NCBI RefSeq assembly: GCF_029892785.1
Contig: NZ_JARXXA010000012.1
Span: 1 to 64,000 of the forward strand
DNA from: Parabacteroides sp. PH5-46
GTDB lineage: Bacteria > Bacteroidota > Bacteroidia > Bacteroidales > Tannerellaceae
Length of the DNA stretch: 64,000 nt
Reading direction: 5' to 3'
Below are positions 32,940-40,685 of this stretch, one piece after another. Position 1 is the first letter of the stretch, and each line of letters starts with the position of its first letter. The position numbers and the translations under genes are program-made. The notes below the pieces were generated by a model, which did not search any database, was not told the DNA's origin, and saw only the letters and a program-made list of their open reading frames with translations.

Positions 32940-33788
32940 TTACTCACCTATTTCAATATCTTTCGCTACTTTGTCAAGAACGTTTGCGTTCAACGCATCA
33001 TCATCTTCTTTCTTTGTACGTTCTTTCTTTACGGTAGCTTTTGCTTTGCGCTCTCTTCTGGGCGTTGCTTCTTCAGCAGCTTCAGAATCTATTTTTTCAG
33101 CTTTACGTTCTTGTAAACCTTCATTGATAGCTTCGCAAACAGCGCCTACGATCACTTCTACCGATTTAGTAGCATCATCGTTAGCAGGAATTACGAAGTC
33201 AATGCTGTTCGGGTCTGAGTTGGTATCAACCATTCCGAATACAGGAATACCTAAACGGTTTGCTTCACGCACTGCAATATGTTCTTTCATCACGTCAACA
33301 ACAAACAAAGCAGAAGGAAGACGGGTAAGGTCTATGATAGAACCTAACATCTTTTCCAGCTTGGCACGTTGGCGTGTGATCTGAAGTTTTTCTCTTTTCG
33401 AAAGATTATCAAATGTACCGTCTTTTGTCATCTTATCGATTGTAGTCATCTTTTTGATGGCTTTGCGGATCGTGGGGAAGTTGGTCAACATACCACCCGG
33501 CCAGCGTTCGATAACGAAAGGCATTCCTACGGAAGTAGCCTTATCTGCGACAATTTGTTTAGCTTGTTTTTTGGTAGCTACGAAAAGTATTTTCTTGCCC
33601 GACTTTGCCAGGTTTTTCATTACTTCGGCAGCTTCGTCAACTTTAGCAACTGTTTTATGTAAATCAATGATATGAATACCATTGCGCTCCATGAAAATAT
33701 AAGGAGCCATTGCGGGGTTCCACTTTCTTTTTAAGTGTCCGAAGTGTACGCCTGCTTCTAATAATTGATCAAAATTAACTCTTGACAT
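32940..33788 (-). CDS. rpsB: 30S ribosomal protein S2
   Basis: The S2 signature is present: LLEAGVHFGHLKRKWNPAMAPYIFMERNGIHIIDLHKT, FVATKKQAKQIV, RWPGGMLTNFPTI, and VDTNSDPNSIDFVIPANDDA. I start at MSRVNFDQLLEAG (33788). A charged C-terminal tail (about 235-282, ERKAKATVKKERTKKEDDD) extends beyond the E. coli-type protein, as in other Bacteroidetes. The 140-bp gap to rpsI could hold S2 autoregulatory structure; I see no convincing stem. Confidence 0.97.
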   Translation of the reverse strand: MSRVNFDQLLEAGVHFGHLKRKWNPAMAPYIFMERNGIHIIDLHKTVAKVDEAAEVMKNLAKSGKKILFVATKKQAKQIVADKATSVGMPFVIERWPGGMLTNFPTIRKAIKKMTTIDKMTKDGTFDNLSKREKLQITRQRAKLEKMLGSIIDLTRLPSALFVVDVMKEHIAVREANRLGIPVFGMVDTNSDPNSIDFVIPANDDATKSVEVIVGAVCEAINEGLQERKAEKIDSEAAEEATPRRERKAKATVKKERTKKEDDDALNANVLDKVAKDIEIGE

Positions 33789-33928
33789 TTTTTTCTTTTT
33801 AAATCGTTTACATTCTGTTTTACCATTCAACCATCAGGTAGTCCTCCAACATATCAGCATGCAAAAGAAATCCTGACAATTTAGATACTAAACGCCTCTT
33901 TTTACTTGTAAGATACTCACAAATAAGG

Positions 33929-34315
33929 TTAACGTTTGCTGAACTGGAATCTCTTACGTGCTTTCGGTTGTCCCGGTTTTTTACGTTCAACAACGCGTGG
34001 ATCGCGGGTTACGAAACCTTCTGCTCTCAGAGCCGGTTTATCTTCCGGATTGATTTTGATCAATGCGCGGGCGATAGCCAAACGGGCTGCTTCGGATTGT
34101 CCTTTGAAGCCGCCTCCGCCTAAATTGATGCGGATATCATATTGCTCTGCTACATTCAGTTTGTTAAGCGGCTGCTTTACAATGAACTGAAGGATAGAAG
34201 AAGGAAAGTAATTTTCAATGTCGCGTTTGTTGATAGTGATCTTACCGGTACCTTCGCTAACGTATACACGAGCAATTGCCGCTTTACGTCTTCCTATTGC
34301 ATTTACTACTTCCAT
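33929..34315 (-). CDS. rpsI: 30S ribosomal protein S9
   Basis: The 128-aa protein MEVVNAIGRRKAAIARVYV...RDPRVVERKKPGQPKARKRFQFSKR is S9, including the basic C-terminal tail that reaches the P site. Start chosen at ATG 34315, 4 bp after the rplM stop; the longer frame upstream is only rplM in another frame. It is translated with rplM. Confidence 0.97.
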   Translation of the reverse strand: MEVVNAIGRRKAAIARVYVSEGTGKITINKRDIENYFPSSILQFIVKQPLNKLNVAEQYDIRINLGGGGFKGQSEAARLAIARALIKINPEDKPALRAEGFVTRDPRVVERKKPGQPKARKRFQFSKR

Positions 34316-34319
34316 AATA

Positions 34320-34775
34320 TTATTTAAGTGAGTTAATATCAATTGATTTGGGTTGTTGAGCCTCATGTTTGTGCTCTGTTCCGGCATATACATATAAGTT
34401 GCCTAGCAACTTAGCTCCCAATCGGTTTTTAGGTAACATACCCTTTACTACTTTACGGAACAAACGGTCTTCACCTTTTTCTTTTAGTTGAGCAGGTGTA
34501 AATTCACGTTGTCCACCGGGATATCCGGTATATCTCAAATAAATACGATCGTTCCACTTATTTCCTGTCAGAACGACTTTGTCTGCATTGATGATAATTA
34601 CGTTATCACCACAATCAACATGAGGTGTGAAATTGGGTTTGTACTTGCCGCGCAAAAGCTTCGCAACTTTTGAACACAAGCGACCCAAATGCTGGTCTGT
34701 AGCGTCTACTACAACCCATTCTTTGTTTACAGTTGCTTTGTTTGCAGAAATGGTCTTAAAACTTAAAGTATCCAC
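34320..34775 (-). CDS. rplM: 50S ribosomal protein L13
   Basis: L13 is recognised from KEWVVVDATDQHLGRLCSKVAKLLRGK, VIIINADKVVLTGNKW and MLPKNRLGAKLLGNLYVYAG. Family alignment places the start at VDTLSFKTISANKATV, where the codon is GTG (34773-34775), so GTG initiation is likely; it is preceded by a purine-rich AGAAAGAAA. It is the first gene of the operon, with a leader of about 120 nt from the promoter at 34903-34933. Confidence 0.95.
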   Translation of the reverse strand: MDTLSFKTISANKATVNKEWVVVDATDQHLGRLCSKVAKLLRGKYKPNFTPHVDCGDNVIIINADKVVLTGNKWNDRIYLRYTGYPGGQREFTPAQLKEKGEDRLFRKVVKGMLPKNRLGAKLLGNLYVYAGTEHKHEAQQPKSIDINSLK

Positions 34776-34902
34776 TTTCTTTCTAATTTTTTTAATTAAT
34801 AATTCAAAAAACAAGTTCCCAACATCATTCTTGCCTCGGACACAAGATACAACAATGCGCTAAGAACTAAACTCTTAGTATATTCGGATAATAATCGGCT
34901 TG

Positions 34903-34933
34903 CAAAGGTACGCGTTTTCTTTGAAATACAAAA
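34903..34933 (-). promoter_or_regulatory. Promoter of the rplM-rpsI-rpsB-tsf operon
   Basis: Minus strand TTTTG at 34929-34933, an 18-bp spacer and TACCTTTG at 34903-34910. The leader to rplM is about 120 nt and may carry ribosomal-protein control. Confidence 0.7.
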
Positions 34934-34936
34934 CAT

Positions 34937-35572
34937 TTAACGGAAAAAGTACCCTAAAGAGAAGGAGATATTATTGTGATAAACACGGGATTCACTTTCT
35001 TTTTTATCCACACGGCAATCCAGTATACCATTATATATATCGATGGCGAAGAATACTTTTTTATATTCTACACTGATCCCGGCATTGCATCCCAGGTCGA
35101 AAGATTTCATGTTTTTTTCCGTTTGGGGGCGGCTTTCTCCGTTTATCGCCAGGGTTTTCATTTTCCCCCACAAACGAAAATCAGGAACCAATCCTCCGTA
35201 CACTGCCATGCGAACGCCCGAAATAGGAATGTTGAATGCTATATTTAAAGGAGTTTGCAGGGAATAGTAATTGCATGTATGCTTCAAGCCGGGGAGTTTG
35301 TCTTCATTATAATCGGAGAAAAAATGTCCTCCCTGCTTGGTGAAGGCTATTTCAGGACGAAAAGAAAACCTGCGGTAGAAGGGAATATCTGCCAGTCCGG
35401 CCACACTGAATCCCAGTTGTGAGCCCGACTCATGGTCCAGGTCAATCTTTTGTATCATAGAACTCCGTGCCAGTCCTGCCTTCACGCCAAACGTAACCTG
35501 AGCAGTAACAGCCGGGATTGCCCATACCATGATCAACCCTAACAAGACATATTTTCTGAAGCCTGTTTTCAT
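34937..35572 (-). CDS. Outer-membrane beta-barrel protein (OMP_b-brl type)
   Basis: After a signal peptide (KYVLLGLIMVWAIPAVTAQ) the 211-aa product shows alternating strands from VTFGVKAGLARSSMI through LGFSVAGLADIPF, FSFRPEIAFTKQGG, VRMAVYGGLVPDFRLWG, to ISFSLGYFFR, ending with Phe-Arg as in small 8- to 10-strand PorT-like barrels of Bacteroidetes. Start is MKTGFRKY (35572). Function unknown; not fimbrial. Confidence 0.8.
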   Translation of the reverse strand: MKTGFRKYVLLGLIMVWAIPAVTAQVTFGVKAGLARSSMIQKIDLDHESGSQLGFSVAGLADIPFYRRFSFRPEIAFTKQGGHFFSDYNEDKLPGLKHTCNYYSLQTPLNIAFNIPISGVRMAVYGGLVPDFRLWGKMKTLAINGESRPQTEKNMKSFDLGCNAGISVEYKKVFFAIDIYNGILDCRVDKKESESRVYHNNISFSLGYFFR

Positions 35573-35582
35573 CTTCACCTTA

Positions 35583-35619
35583 TATAATAAGGGGCAAAAT
35601 ATAATAAGGGGCAAAGATA
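35583..35619 (-). promoter_or_regulatory. Promoter region with direct repeat upstream of the barrel gene
   Basis: TATAATAAGGGGCAAA is repeated at 35583-35598 and 35600-35615; TATCTTTG (minus, 35612-35619) is a -7 box ending in the second copy. The repeat could hold a regulator site. Confidence 0.4.
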
Positions 35620-36381
35620 ATCCATCGCCAGGAAGTTACCCCATGAAATCCCCGGAAATTTCTTTTTAATAGCTGAAAGGCAGTTACAGATTATAAGCAA
35701 CGGGCTACCAAGATGAACAACCGTTCCGGTTTTTTTGATGTTAAAAAACCCTATATCCTTACATATTTCTTCAAAAAGCAAATTTCGGCTAACGTTACTT
35801 TTATTCAAAAGCGACAAAAAATAAAAATCCGAAAGACTTTTTAATATATTTTCGCCGATATTTAACGTATTTTCAGCAAAAACACCGACTTTTCCCCATT
35901 TTATCTTCATGATTTACTGAAATCATCCAATTAAATCCCCTCATTTATCCAAATGATTCCGGATATTCATCCAAATGATTTTTTAACTATTTCGGCCAAT
36001 CTCAAAACTGGATGGCTGGAATATGTAAAACGAAGCATTTTTTAACGCAAAACCCACCCAAAAACGCTGTTCTTTTTAAGATAACAAAAAGACAGGTTTG
36101 AGTTAAAGAATATAGAATAATAGATGAAAAATGTTTGAAAAAGCGTTCTGCGTATTCCGTTCTACGTGCTGCAGCTTGCAAAACAACAAAGCTTAAGTGC
36201 CAAATAAAAGCCTTCTTTACAAGCTCCCCCTGCCTCAGCCCCAAATACGGCCTGCAAGCCGTGGGTAAATTAACATTTTGACAATTTGCAGTTTTATGTG
36301 TTTTTTTTATACTTTTACCACCATATCAATGACTAATCCTTTCTGGACTAATTATTTTTTAACCTTAAAAAGAAAGACAAG
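35620..36381. other. 762-bp region without a supported gene
   Basis: A 111-codon minus-strand frame (35575-35910) has no recognisable domain or start context. ATCCAAATGATT occurs twice (about 35947 and 35970) with a weaker third copy near 35928. The 3' end holds the recombinase promoter, probably TTGACAATTTG near 36279 and a TATACTTTTA box near 36309. The TGCGT/CTGC-type repeat at about 36147-36175 is related to others in the fimbrial locus. Confidence 0.4.
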
Positions 36382-37632
36382 ATGATTTCTGTAAAATTTA
36401 TGCTGCGGGCCTCCAATGTAGAAGGCCGCGCTTTTCGCCTTTTTGTACGCATTATCAGTAAACGTACCACGTACAATGTATCAACCCGTATCCAACTGTA
36501 TCCCAGTGAGTGGAATCTGGACAGGCAAATGATTATCCCGCCGCTCATGGAAGGGGAGCGCTCCCGCTACCTTGCCTGGGCTAAAGCGGAGCTGGAAAGC
36601 GACCGCTACTTTGTTGAATCCACCGCCTTGCGGCTCGAAAGGGAAGGCACACCCGATGCTGCCAAAATAGCTGCTGCCTACAGGCAGTATAAAGAGAAGA
36701 TCAGTGTGGCTGATTATGTCTACAAATTAGTCCTGGGACTGCTGAAAAGGGGACAGGTACGTACCGCCAGGGCTTACCAGACGGTACTGGACAGGTTTGT
36801 CGGCTTTAGTAAAAAACCTGCCATGAATTTTAATGCCATGACTCCCCTGTTGATGAAGAATTTTGAGTTCCAGCTCACCGAAGAAGGGCTTGCACGCAAC
36901 AGTATTTCCTTTTATATGCGTAACCTGCGTGCCATTTATAACAAGGCGGCAGCGGAAGGCATCTTCCAGGCACACAGTATACCGCCCTTCCGCGATGTAT
37001 TCACCGGGAATGCCACCACCCCCAAACGCGCCCTGAGCAAAAAAGAAATGAACCTGCTTGATAAGGTGGAGCTTAAGCTGCGGTCGTCAAAAAACTCCGG
37101 GCTCCCTTTCCACTTGCAGCAGGCGCTGTTGATGTTCCTTTTCAGTTTCCATGCCAGAGGCATGTCATACGTGGATATGGCCTTCCTCAGAAAAGAAGAC
37201 CTCAAAAACAATGTCATATCCTACAAGCGGATGAAGACCGGGCAGCGGATCGAACTGAAAGTGAATCAAAAACTGAAGGATATACTGGCTACCTTCCGCC
37301 CGCTTACCGAGGGAAGTCCCTACCTTCTCCCCATCATCACCCGGAAGAATGTCTCCCCCCGCCTGCAGTATGAGAGCGGCCTACGGAGGCAGAACCATAA
37401 ACTGGGGGAAATCTCACAGTTTCTGGGGCTGAAGAACAAGCTCACCACGCATGTAGCGCGCCACAGCTGGGCCTCTATCGCCAAAGGGGCGAACCTGCCG
37501 CTGGCAGTTATCAGCGAAGCCCTCGGACATACTTCCGAGGCCACTACCCGTATCTACCTGGCCTCCTTCAACAGAAGTGTGCTCGATAAAGCCAATGATA
37601 CGGTAGCAAAAGCCATTACCCATGCCATGTAA
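36382..37632 (+). CDS. Tyrosine recombinase, probable invertase of the fimbrial switch
   Basis: The 416-aa protein is a Bacteroidetes-type site-specific recombinase: N-terminal arm-binding domain (VKFMLRASNVEGRAFRLFVRI), SAM-like domain (about 110-200) and a complete catalytic set, R259 (ARGMSYVDM), K285 (KRMKTG), H357 and R360 (HVARHSW), H383 (GHTS) and Tyr392 (RIYLASF). Related enzymes (Mpi, and the tsr invertases) flip promoters in Bacteroides. Its stop lies only 98 bp from the left inverted site of the invertible segment, and the fimbrial operon follows, so it is the obvious actor. Being a stand-alone gene, not in an element, supports a local switch. Confidence 0.88.
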   Translation: MISVKFMLRASNVEGRAFRLFVRIISKRTTYNVSTRIQLYPSEWNLDRQMIIPPLMEGERSRYLAWAKAELESDRYFVESTALRLEREGTPDAAKIAAAYRQYKEKISVADYVYKLVLGLLKRGQVRTARAYQTVLDRFVGFSKKPAMNFNAMTPLLMKNFEFQLTEEGLARNSISFYMRNLRAIYNKAAAEGIFQAHSIPPFRDVFTGNATTPKRALSKKEMNLLDKVELKLRSSKNSGLPFHLQQALLMFLFSFHARGMSYVDMAFLRKEDLKNNVISYKRMKTGQRIELKVNQKLKDILATFRPLTEGSPYLLPIITRKNVSPRLQYESGLRRQNHKLGEISQFLGLKNKLTTHVARHSWASIAKGANLPLAVISEALGHTSEATTRIYLASFNRSVLDKANDTVAKAITHAM

Positions 37633-38026
37633 ATAACAGCACATTTAAGTTAATTTATGTTTTCCGGGGAAAATGAGGAAAAACGGCGGGTTTTATATAT
37701 ATTTGCAATATCTATTTGTTTTTTAGACCATCTGTCACTTAGTGAGTGACAGAAATAAGGATAAAAACCAGTAATTATCTGCAAATATCTAGCATTTAAA
37801 ATCGCCAGAAATACTTAATTCCTCTCAATCTATTCACAATTATCACCTGTTGGTATTGTGGATACACATATAAAATAGGCCGGAAAATATATGTCAGAAG
37901 CCGGGCAGATAAAGAGAATTTGTCCGGACAGGCAAGCTGTGTCCTTATTTATAAATACTATTGGGGGTACCACATAGGTCATATCAGTATATTTAATCAT
38001 AGTTCTCACTATTTTGGTTCAGGGCG

Positions 38027-38169
38027 CAAAGGTAGTGAATGCCAGGTGGAATAGATAAGCGTTTACAAACATTAGCCGGAAAAAACTCTTTTTAGTTTGC
38101 TAAGGAAGGCATCATTCCTGCATCTTCGACATAAATCCGTTTTTCTTTCTATAAAACTCGCCAAAAGTA
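38027..38169 (-). promoter_or_regulatory. Two minus-strand -7 boxes inside the invertible segment
   Basis: TACCTTTG at 38027-38034 and TACTTTTG at 38162-38169 (minus strand) fit the Bacteroidetes -7 box; neither has a clear -33 TTG. In the sequenced orientation they point away from the fimbrial genes and would face them after inversion. Confidence 0.45.
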
Positions 38170-38349
38170 GATTTAAAACACAGTAAATAAGGCTGTTTAT
38201 AAAATGTTTACAAATTCCACTCTTACAAAGCTTATTCCTTCATTCTTCAAAACGGGCTTTTAAATTACAGTTTAAGGCGGATTTTACAGGGCTTTTGAAC
38301 TGTCCCCTGTTTATAAAAATGTTTCACCTTTTTACGAAACCACACAAAG

Positions 38350-38357
38350 TAGTTTTG
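38350..38357 (+). promoter_or_regulatory. Plus-strand -7 box next to the right inverted site
   Basis: TAGTTTTG lies inside the segment, 107 bp before the DUF3575 start and pointing at it. A -33 TTG is not clear (TTTTTA sits about 22 bp upstream). The overlapping palindrome TTTGCA-ATTAC-TGCAAA (38354-38370) may bind a regulator. Confidence 0.45.
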
Positions 38358-38463
38358 CAATTACTGCAAATATAAGCACTTACATTTTCATTAAGCCTGT
38401 CTGCTGTCACTCACTAAGTGATAGGAGATGGAAGAAGCCTAAAAAAACAGAAGACTAACATTG

Positions 38464-39051
38464 ATGAAAACAAAGAATCGTATAACCGTTGGATGGATAA
38501 AAAAGGCTGTTGTGGTATTAGCCATGCCGGCGTTTTTTATGCCCTTAGCAAAATCACAGGATGTGGCCCTTAAGTCGAACCTACTGTATGACGCGACAAC
38601 GACGCTGAACCTGGGCCTTGAAATCGGCCTGGCTCCCAAATGGACACTGGAACTACCGGCAAATTACAACCCCTGGGAGTTCTCCAGGAACCGCAAGCTC
38701 AAGCATTGGGCCATACAGCCCGAGGCTCGTTACTGGTTCTGTGAGCGCTTCATGGGTCACTTCATGGGCTTGCATGCACACGTAGCAGGCTACAACATAG
38801 GAGGACTGAAGATGTTCGGTCTCAATGAAAACCGTTACGAGGGTTACTTATACGGTGCGGGCATCTCCTATGGCTACCAGTGGATCCTCAGTAAGCGTTG
38901 GAGCATAGAAGCAACCGTTGGCGTAGGATACGCCTACCTCGATCATGCCAAGTATCCATGTGAGAAATGCGCTGAAAAAATCGGCGATTTCACCAAACAC
39001 TATTTCGGACCTACAAAAGCAGGGATCTCACTGATTTATATAATCAAATAA
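38464..39051 (+). CDS. DUF3575 outer-membrane protein, first gene of fimbrial operon
   Basis: The protein matches DUF3575: signal peptide (VVLAMPAFFMPLAKSQ), ALKSNLLYDATTTLNLGLEIGLAPKWTLE, WEFSRNRKLKHWAIQPEARYWFCERFMGHFMGLHAH, ending in ISLIYIIK like an outer-membrane barrel. DUF3575 genes commonly open fimbrillin loci in Bacteroidales. I start at ATG 38464; TTG at 38461 is one codon upstream. Its stop abuts the DUF3868 start. Assembly or anchoring of the pilus is the likely role. Confidence 0.85.
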   Translation: MKTKNRITVGWIKKAVVVLAMPAFFMPLAKSQDVALKSNLLYDATTTLNLGLEIGLAPKWTLELPANYNPWEFSRNRKLKHWAIQPEARYWFCERFMGHFMGLHAHVAGYNIGGLKMFGLNENRYEGYLYGAGISYGYQWILSKRWSIEATVGVGYAYLDHAKYPCEKCAEKIGDFTKHYFGPTKAGISLIYIIK

Positions 39052-40560
39052 ATGGATATGAAAAAGATACTATATATATTATTCATAGCATTGTTGCAAT
39101 CTCAATTGTTAACTGCCTACTGTCAACTGTCAACTGAACTTTTGAAGTTACATTCCCTTCGGCAGGTGGAAGATTCTGTGTTGTTAATCATGGATATTGA
39201 CTTGGCGGATTTGCGTCTTAATACGGAGCGCTCTTTGGAGTTGACACCTGTACTCAGCAATGGGAAAGGACGGGAAGTGAAGATGAAGAGTGTGTTGGTT
39301 AATGGACGCCACCGCCAGAAAGCCTTTGAAAGGGAGGTGGAACTCAATGGATGGCAAAAGCAGGTTGCTTCGGCACATTATGCGGTTATTCCACTCAAGG
39401 CTGAGAACCGTAAAGTCTACCGTTACCGTGAGGCGGTGCCTTATGAAAACTGGATGCGTGAAGCTAAGCTGGATGTATTGTGCGACCTCTGCGGATGCGG
39501 AGGTGAAGCGGCAGAACAGGAAAGCCATAGGCTGGCCGACCGCATCGTTCTTGAAGGGGTGAAAGAATATAACCCCTCCACCCATGTGGCTTATATCCGT
39601 CCCGAGGCGGAACAGGTAAAGGCGCGCAGTGAACAGAGCGATGTCTTCCTGGATTTCCCTGTGGCACGTACGGAGATCAACCCGAGTTTCGGCAACAACC
39701 CCCGCGAATTGGCTAAGATCGAACAGATCATTGGCAGCATACGCTCTGACAAGAACCTGACGGTAACCAGTGCACTTATCACAGGCTACGCTTCCCCCGA
39801 AGGGAATGTAAATACAAACAACCAACTGGCAAGGGGACGTGCCGAAGCTCTCAGGAACTACCTTTCCATGCGTGCCGGTATCCCCTCACACCTCTACCGG
39901 ATCGGTTACGGGGGTGAAGACTGGGAAGGCTTAAGTCGTTTGGTACAGCAATCTTACATAGAACCTAAAGGCACCATCCTTTCAATCATCAATTATTACA
40001 ATCCCGAAGAACGGAAGAACCGCCTTAAGGCACTCAATGGCGGAGGTCCTTACCAGCAGATGTTGCACCAGCTGTACCCACAGCTGCGCCGCGTAGTGGC
40101 AAGAATAGATTACAACGCCAGGAACTTCAATGTGGAAGAAGCCAGGCAGGTAATCAAAACACAACCCCGGCAGCTCAGTCTCAATGAAATGTTCCTCGTG
40201 GCCAACACCTACCCGGAAGGCAGCCCGCAGTTTGTAGAAGTATTTGAAACAGCTGTAAGGCTCTATCCCGAAGACCCGGTAGCCAACCTGAACGCAGCCG
40301 CCTCGGCACTCAAAGCAGGTGACCAGGTGCGCGCAGAAAGGTATTTGCAGCACGCAGCACGCAACACGCAGAACGGAAATGTAGTTCGGGGTACGGCAGA
40401 GTATTATAACAACATAGGGGTACTTGAAATGCTTAAAGGCAATACGGCCAAGGCAAAGAGCCTCTTCAAACGGGCATCAGAGAAAAACCTCGATGCAGCC
40501 CTGAAGAACCTCGACGAAATAAAGAGAAAAGAAGATGCGGAGAAATTGCTGCGCAACTAA
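39052..40560 (+). CDS. DUF3868/OmpA-like protein with C-terminal TPR
   Basis: A signal peptide is followed by a DUF3868 domain (about 30-180, DSVLLIMDIDLADLRLNTERS to VPYENWMREAKLDVLCDLCGCGG), then an OmpA-like peptidoglycan-binding part (ALITGYASPEGNVNTNNQLARGRAEALRNYL, IGYGGEDWEGL) and TPR-like helices at the end (NAAASALKAGDQVRAERYL, NNIGVLEMLKGNTAKAKSLFKRAS). This is the conserved partner of DUF3575 in fimbrial loci and probably anchors the structure to the cell wall. The start codon directly follows the previous stop. The signal peptide region (near 39110-39135) is coded by a TGTCAACTGTCAACTG repeat. Confidence 0.85.
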   Translation: MDMKKILYILFIALLQSQLLTAYCQLSTELLKLHSLRQVEDSVLLIMDIDLADLRLNTERSLELTPVLSNGKGREVKMKSVLVNGRHRQKAFEREVELNGWQKQVASAHYAVIPLKAENRKVYRYREAVPYENWMREAKLDVLCDLCGCGGEAAEQESHRLADRIVLEGVKEYNPSTHVAYIRPEAEQVKARSEQSDVFLDFPVARTEINPSFGNNPRELAKIEQIIGSIRSDKNLTVTSALITGYASPEGNVNTNNQLARGRAEALRNYLSMRAGIPSHLYRIGYGGEDWEGLSRLVQQSYIEPKGTILSIINYYNPEERKNRLKALNGGGPYQQMLHQLYPQLRRVVARIDYNARNFNVEEARQVIKTQPRQLSLNEMFLVANTYPEGSPQFVEVFETAVRLYPEDPVANLNAAASALKAGDQVRAERYLQHAARNTQNGNVVRGTAEYYNNIGVLEMLKGNTAKAKSLFKRASEKNLDAALKNLDEIKRKEDAEKLLRN

Positions 40561-40685
40561 TTATTAATGATTAATTATTAATGGTTAAGGGTTAATTATA
40601 AATTGTAAACAACTGGCAATTAACAATTAATAATTTACAATTCACAATTAAATAGACTTTTTTTATTAATTAAATTCAAGTAAAA
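40561..40685. repeat. AT-rich short repeats before the major fimbrillin gene
   Basis: The 125-bp gap contains overlapping copies of TTAATTATTAAT, TTAATTGTAAA and AATTGT in both orientations, able to form AT-rich stems. A very similar cluster lies at 61530-61590. These look like a dispersed intergenic repeat; an effect on mRNA stability is possible. Confidence 0.4.

Larger units (their letters stand above)
37731..38425. repeat. Invertible segment bounded by inverted recombinase sites
   Basis: Left site 37731-37753 is TCTGTCACT, TAGTG, AGTGACAGA: a perfect 9-bp inverted repeat around a 5-bp core. The right site (38403-38425) has the same parts in reverse orientation, core CACTA (the complement of TAGTG), with imperfect outer bases (GCTGTCACT and AGTGATAGG). 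The 650-bp interior has no gene and holds several promoter-like boxes on both strands. Placement between a tyrosine recombinase and the fimbrial operon makes a phase-variable promoter segment the best explanation. Confidence 0.85.

Noticed and set aside
35575-35910. Minus-strand frame of 111 codons upstream of the barrel gene
   Set aside because: It ends inside the barrel gene's promoter repeat, has no recognised domain and no start signal; a decayed gene cannot be excluded.
36002-36244. Minus-strand frame of 80 codons before the recombinase
   Set aside because: Low-complexity product without domain, and the region contains short dispersed repeats.
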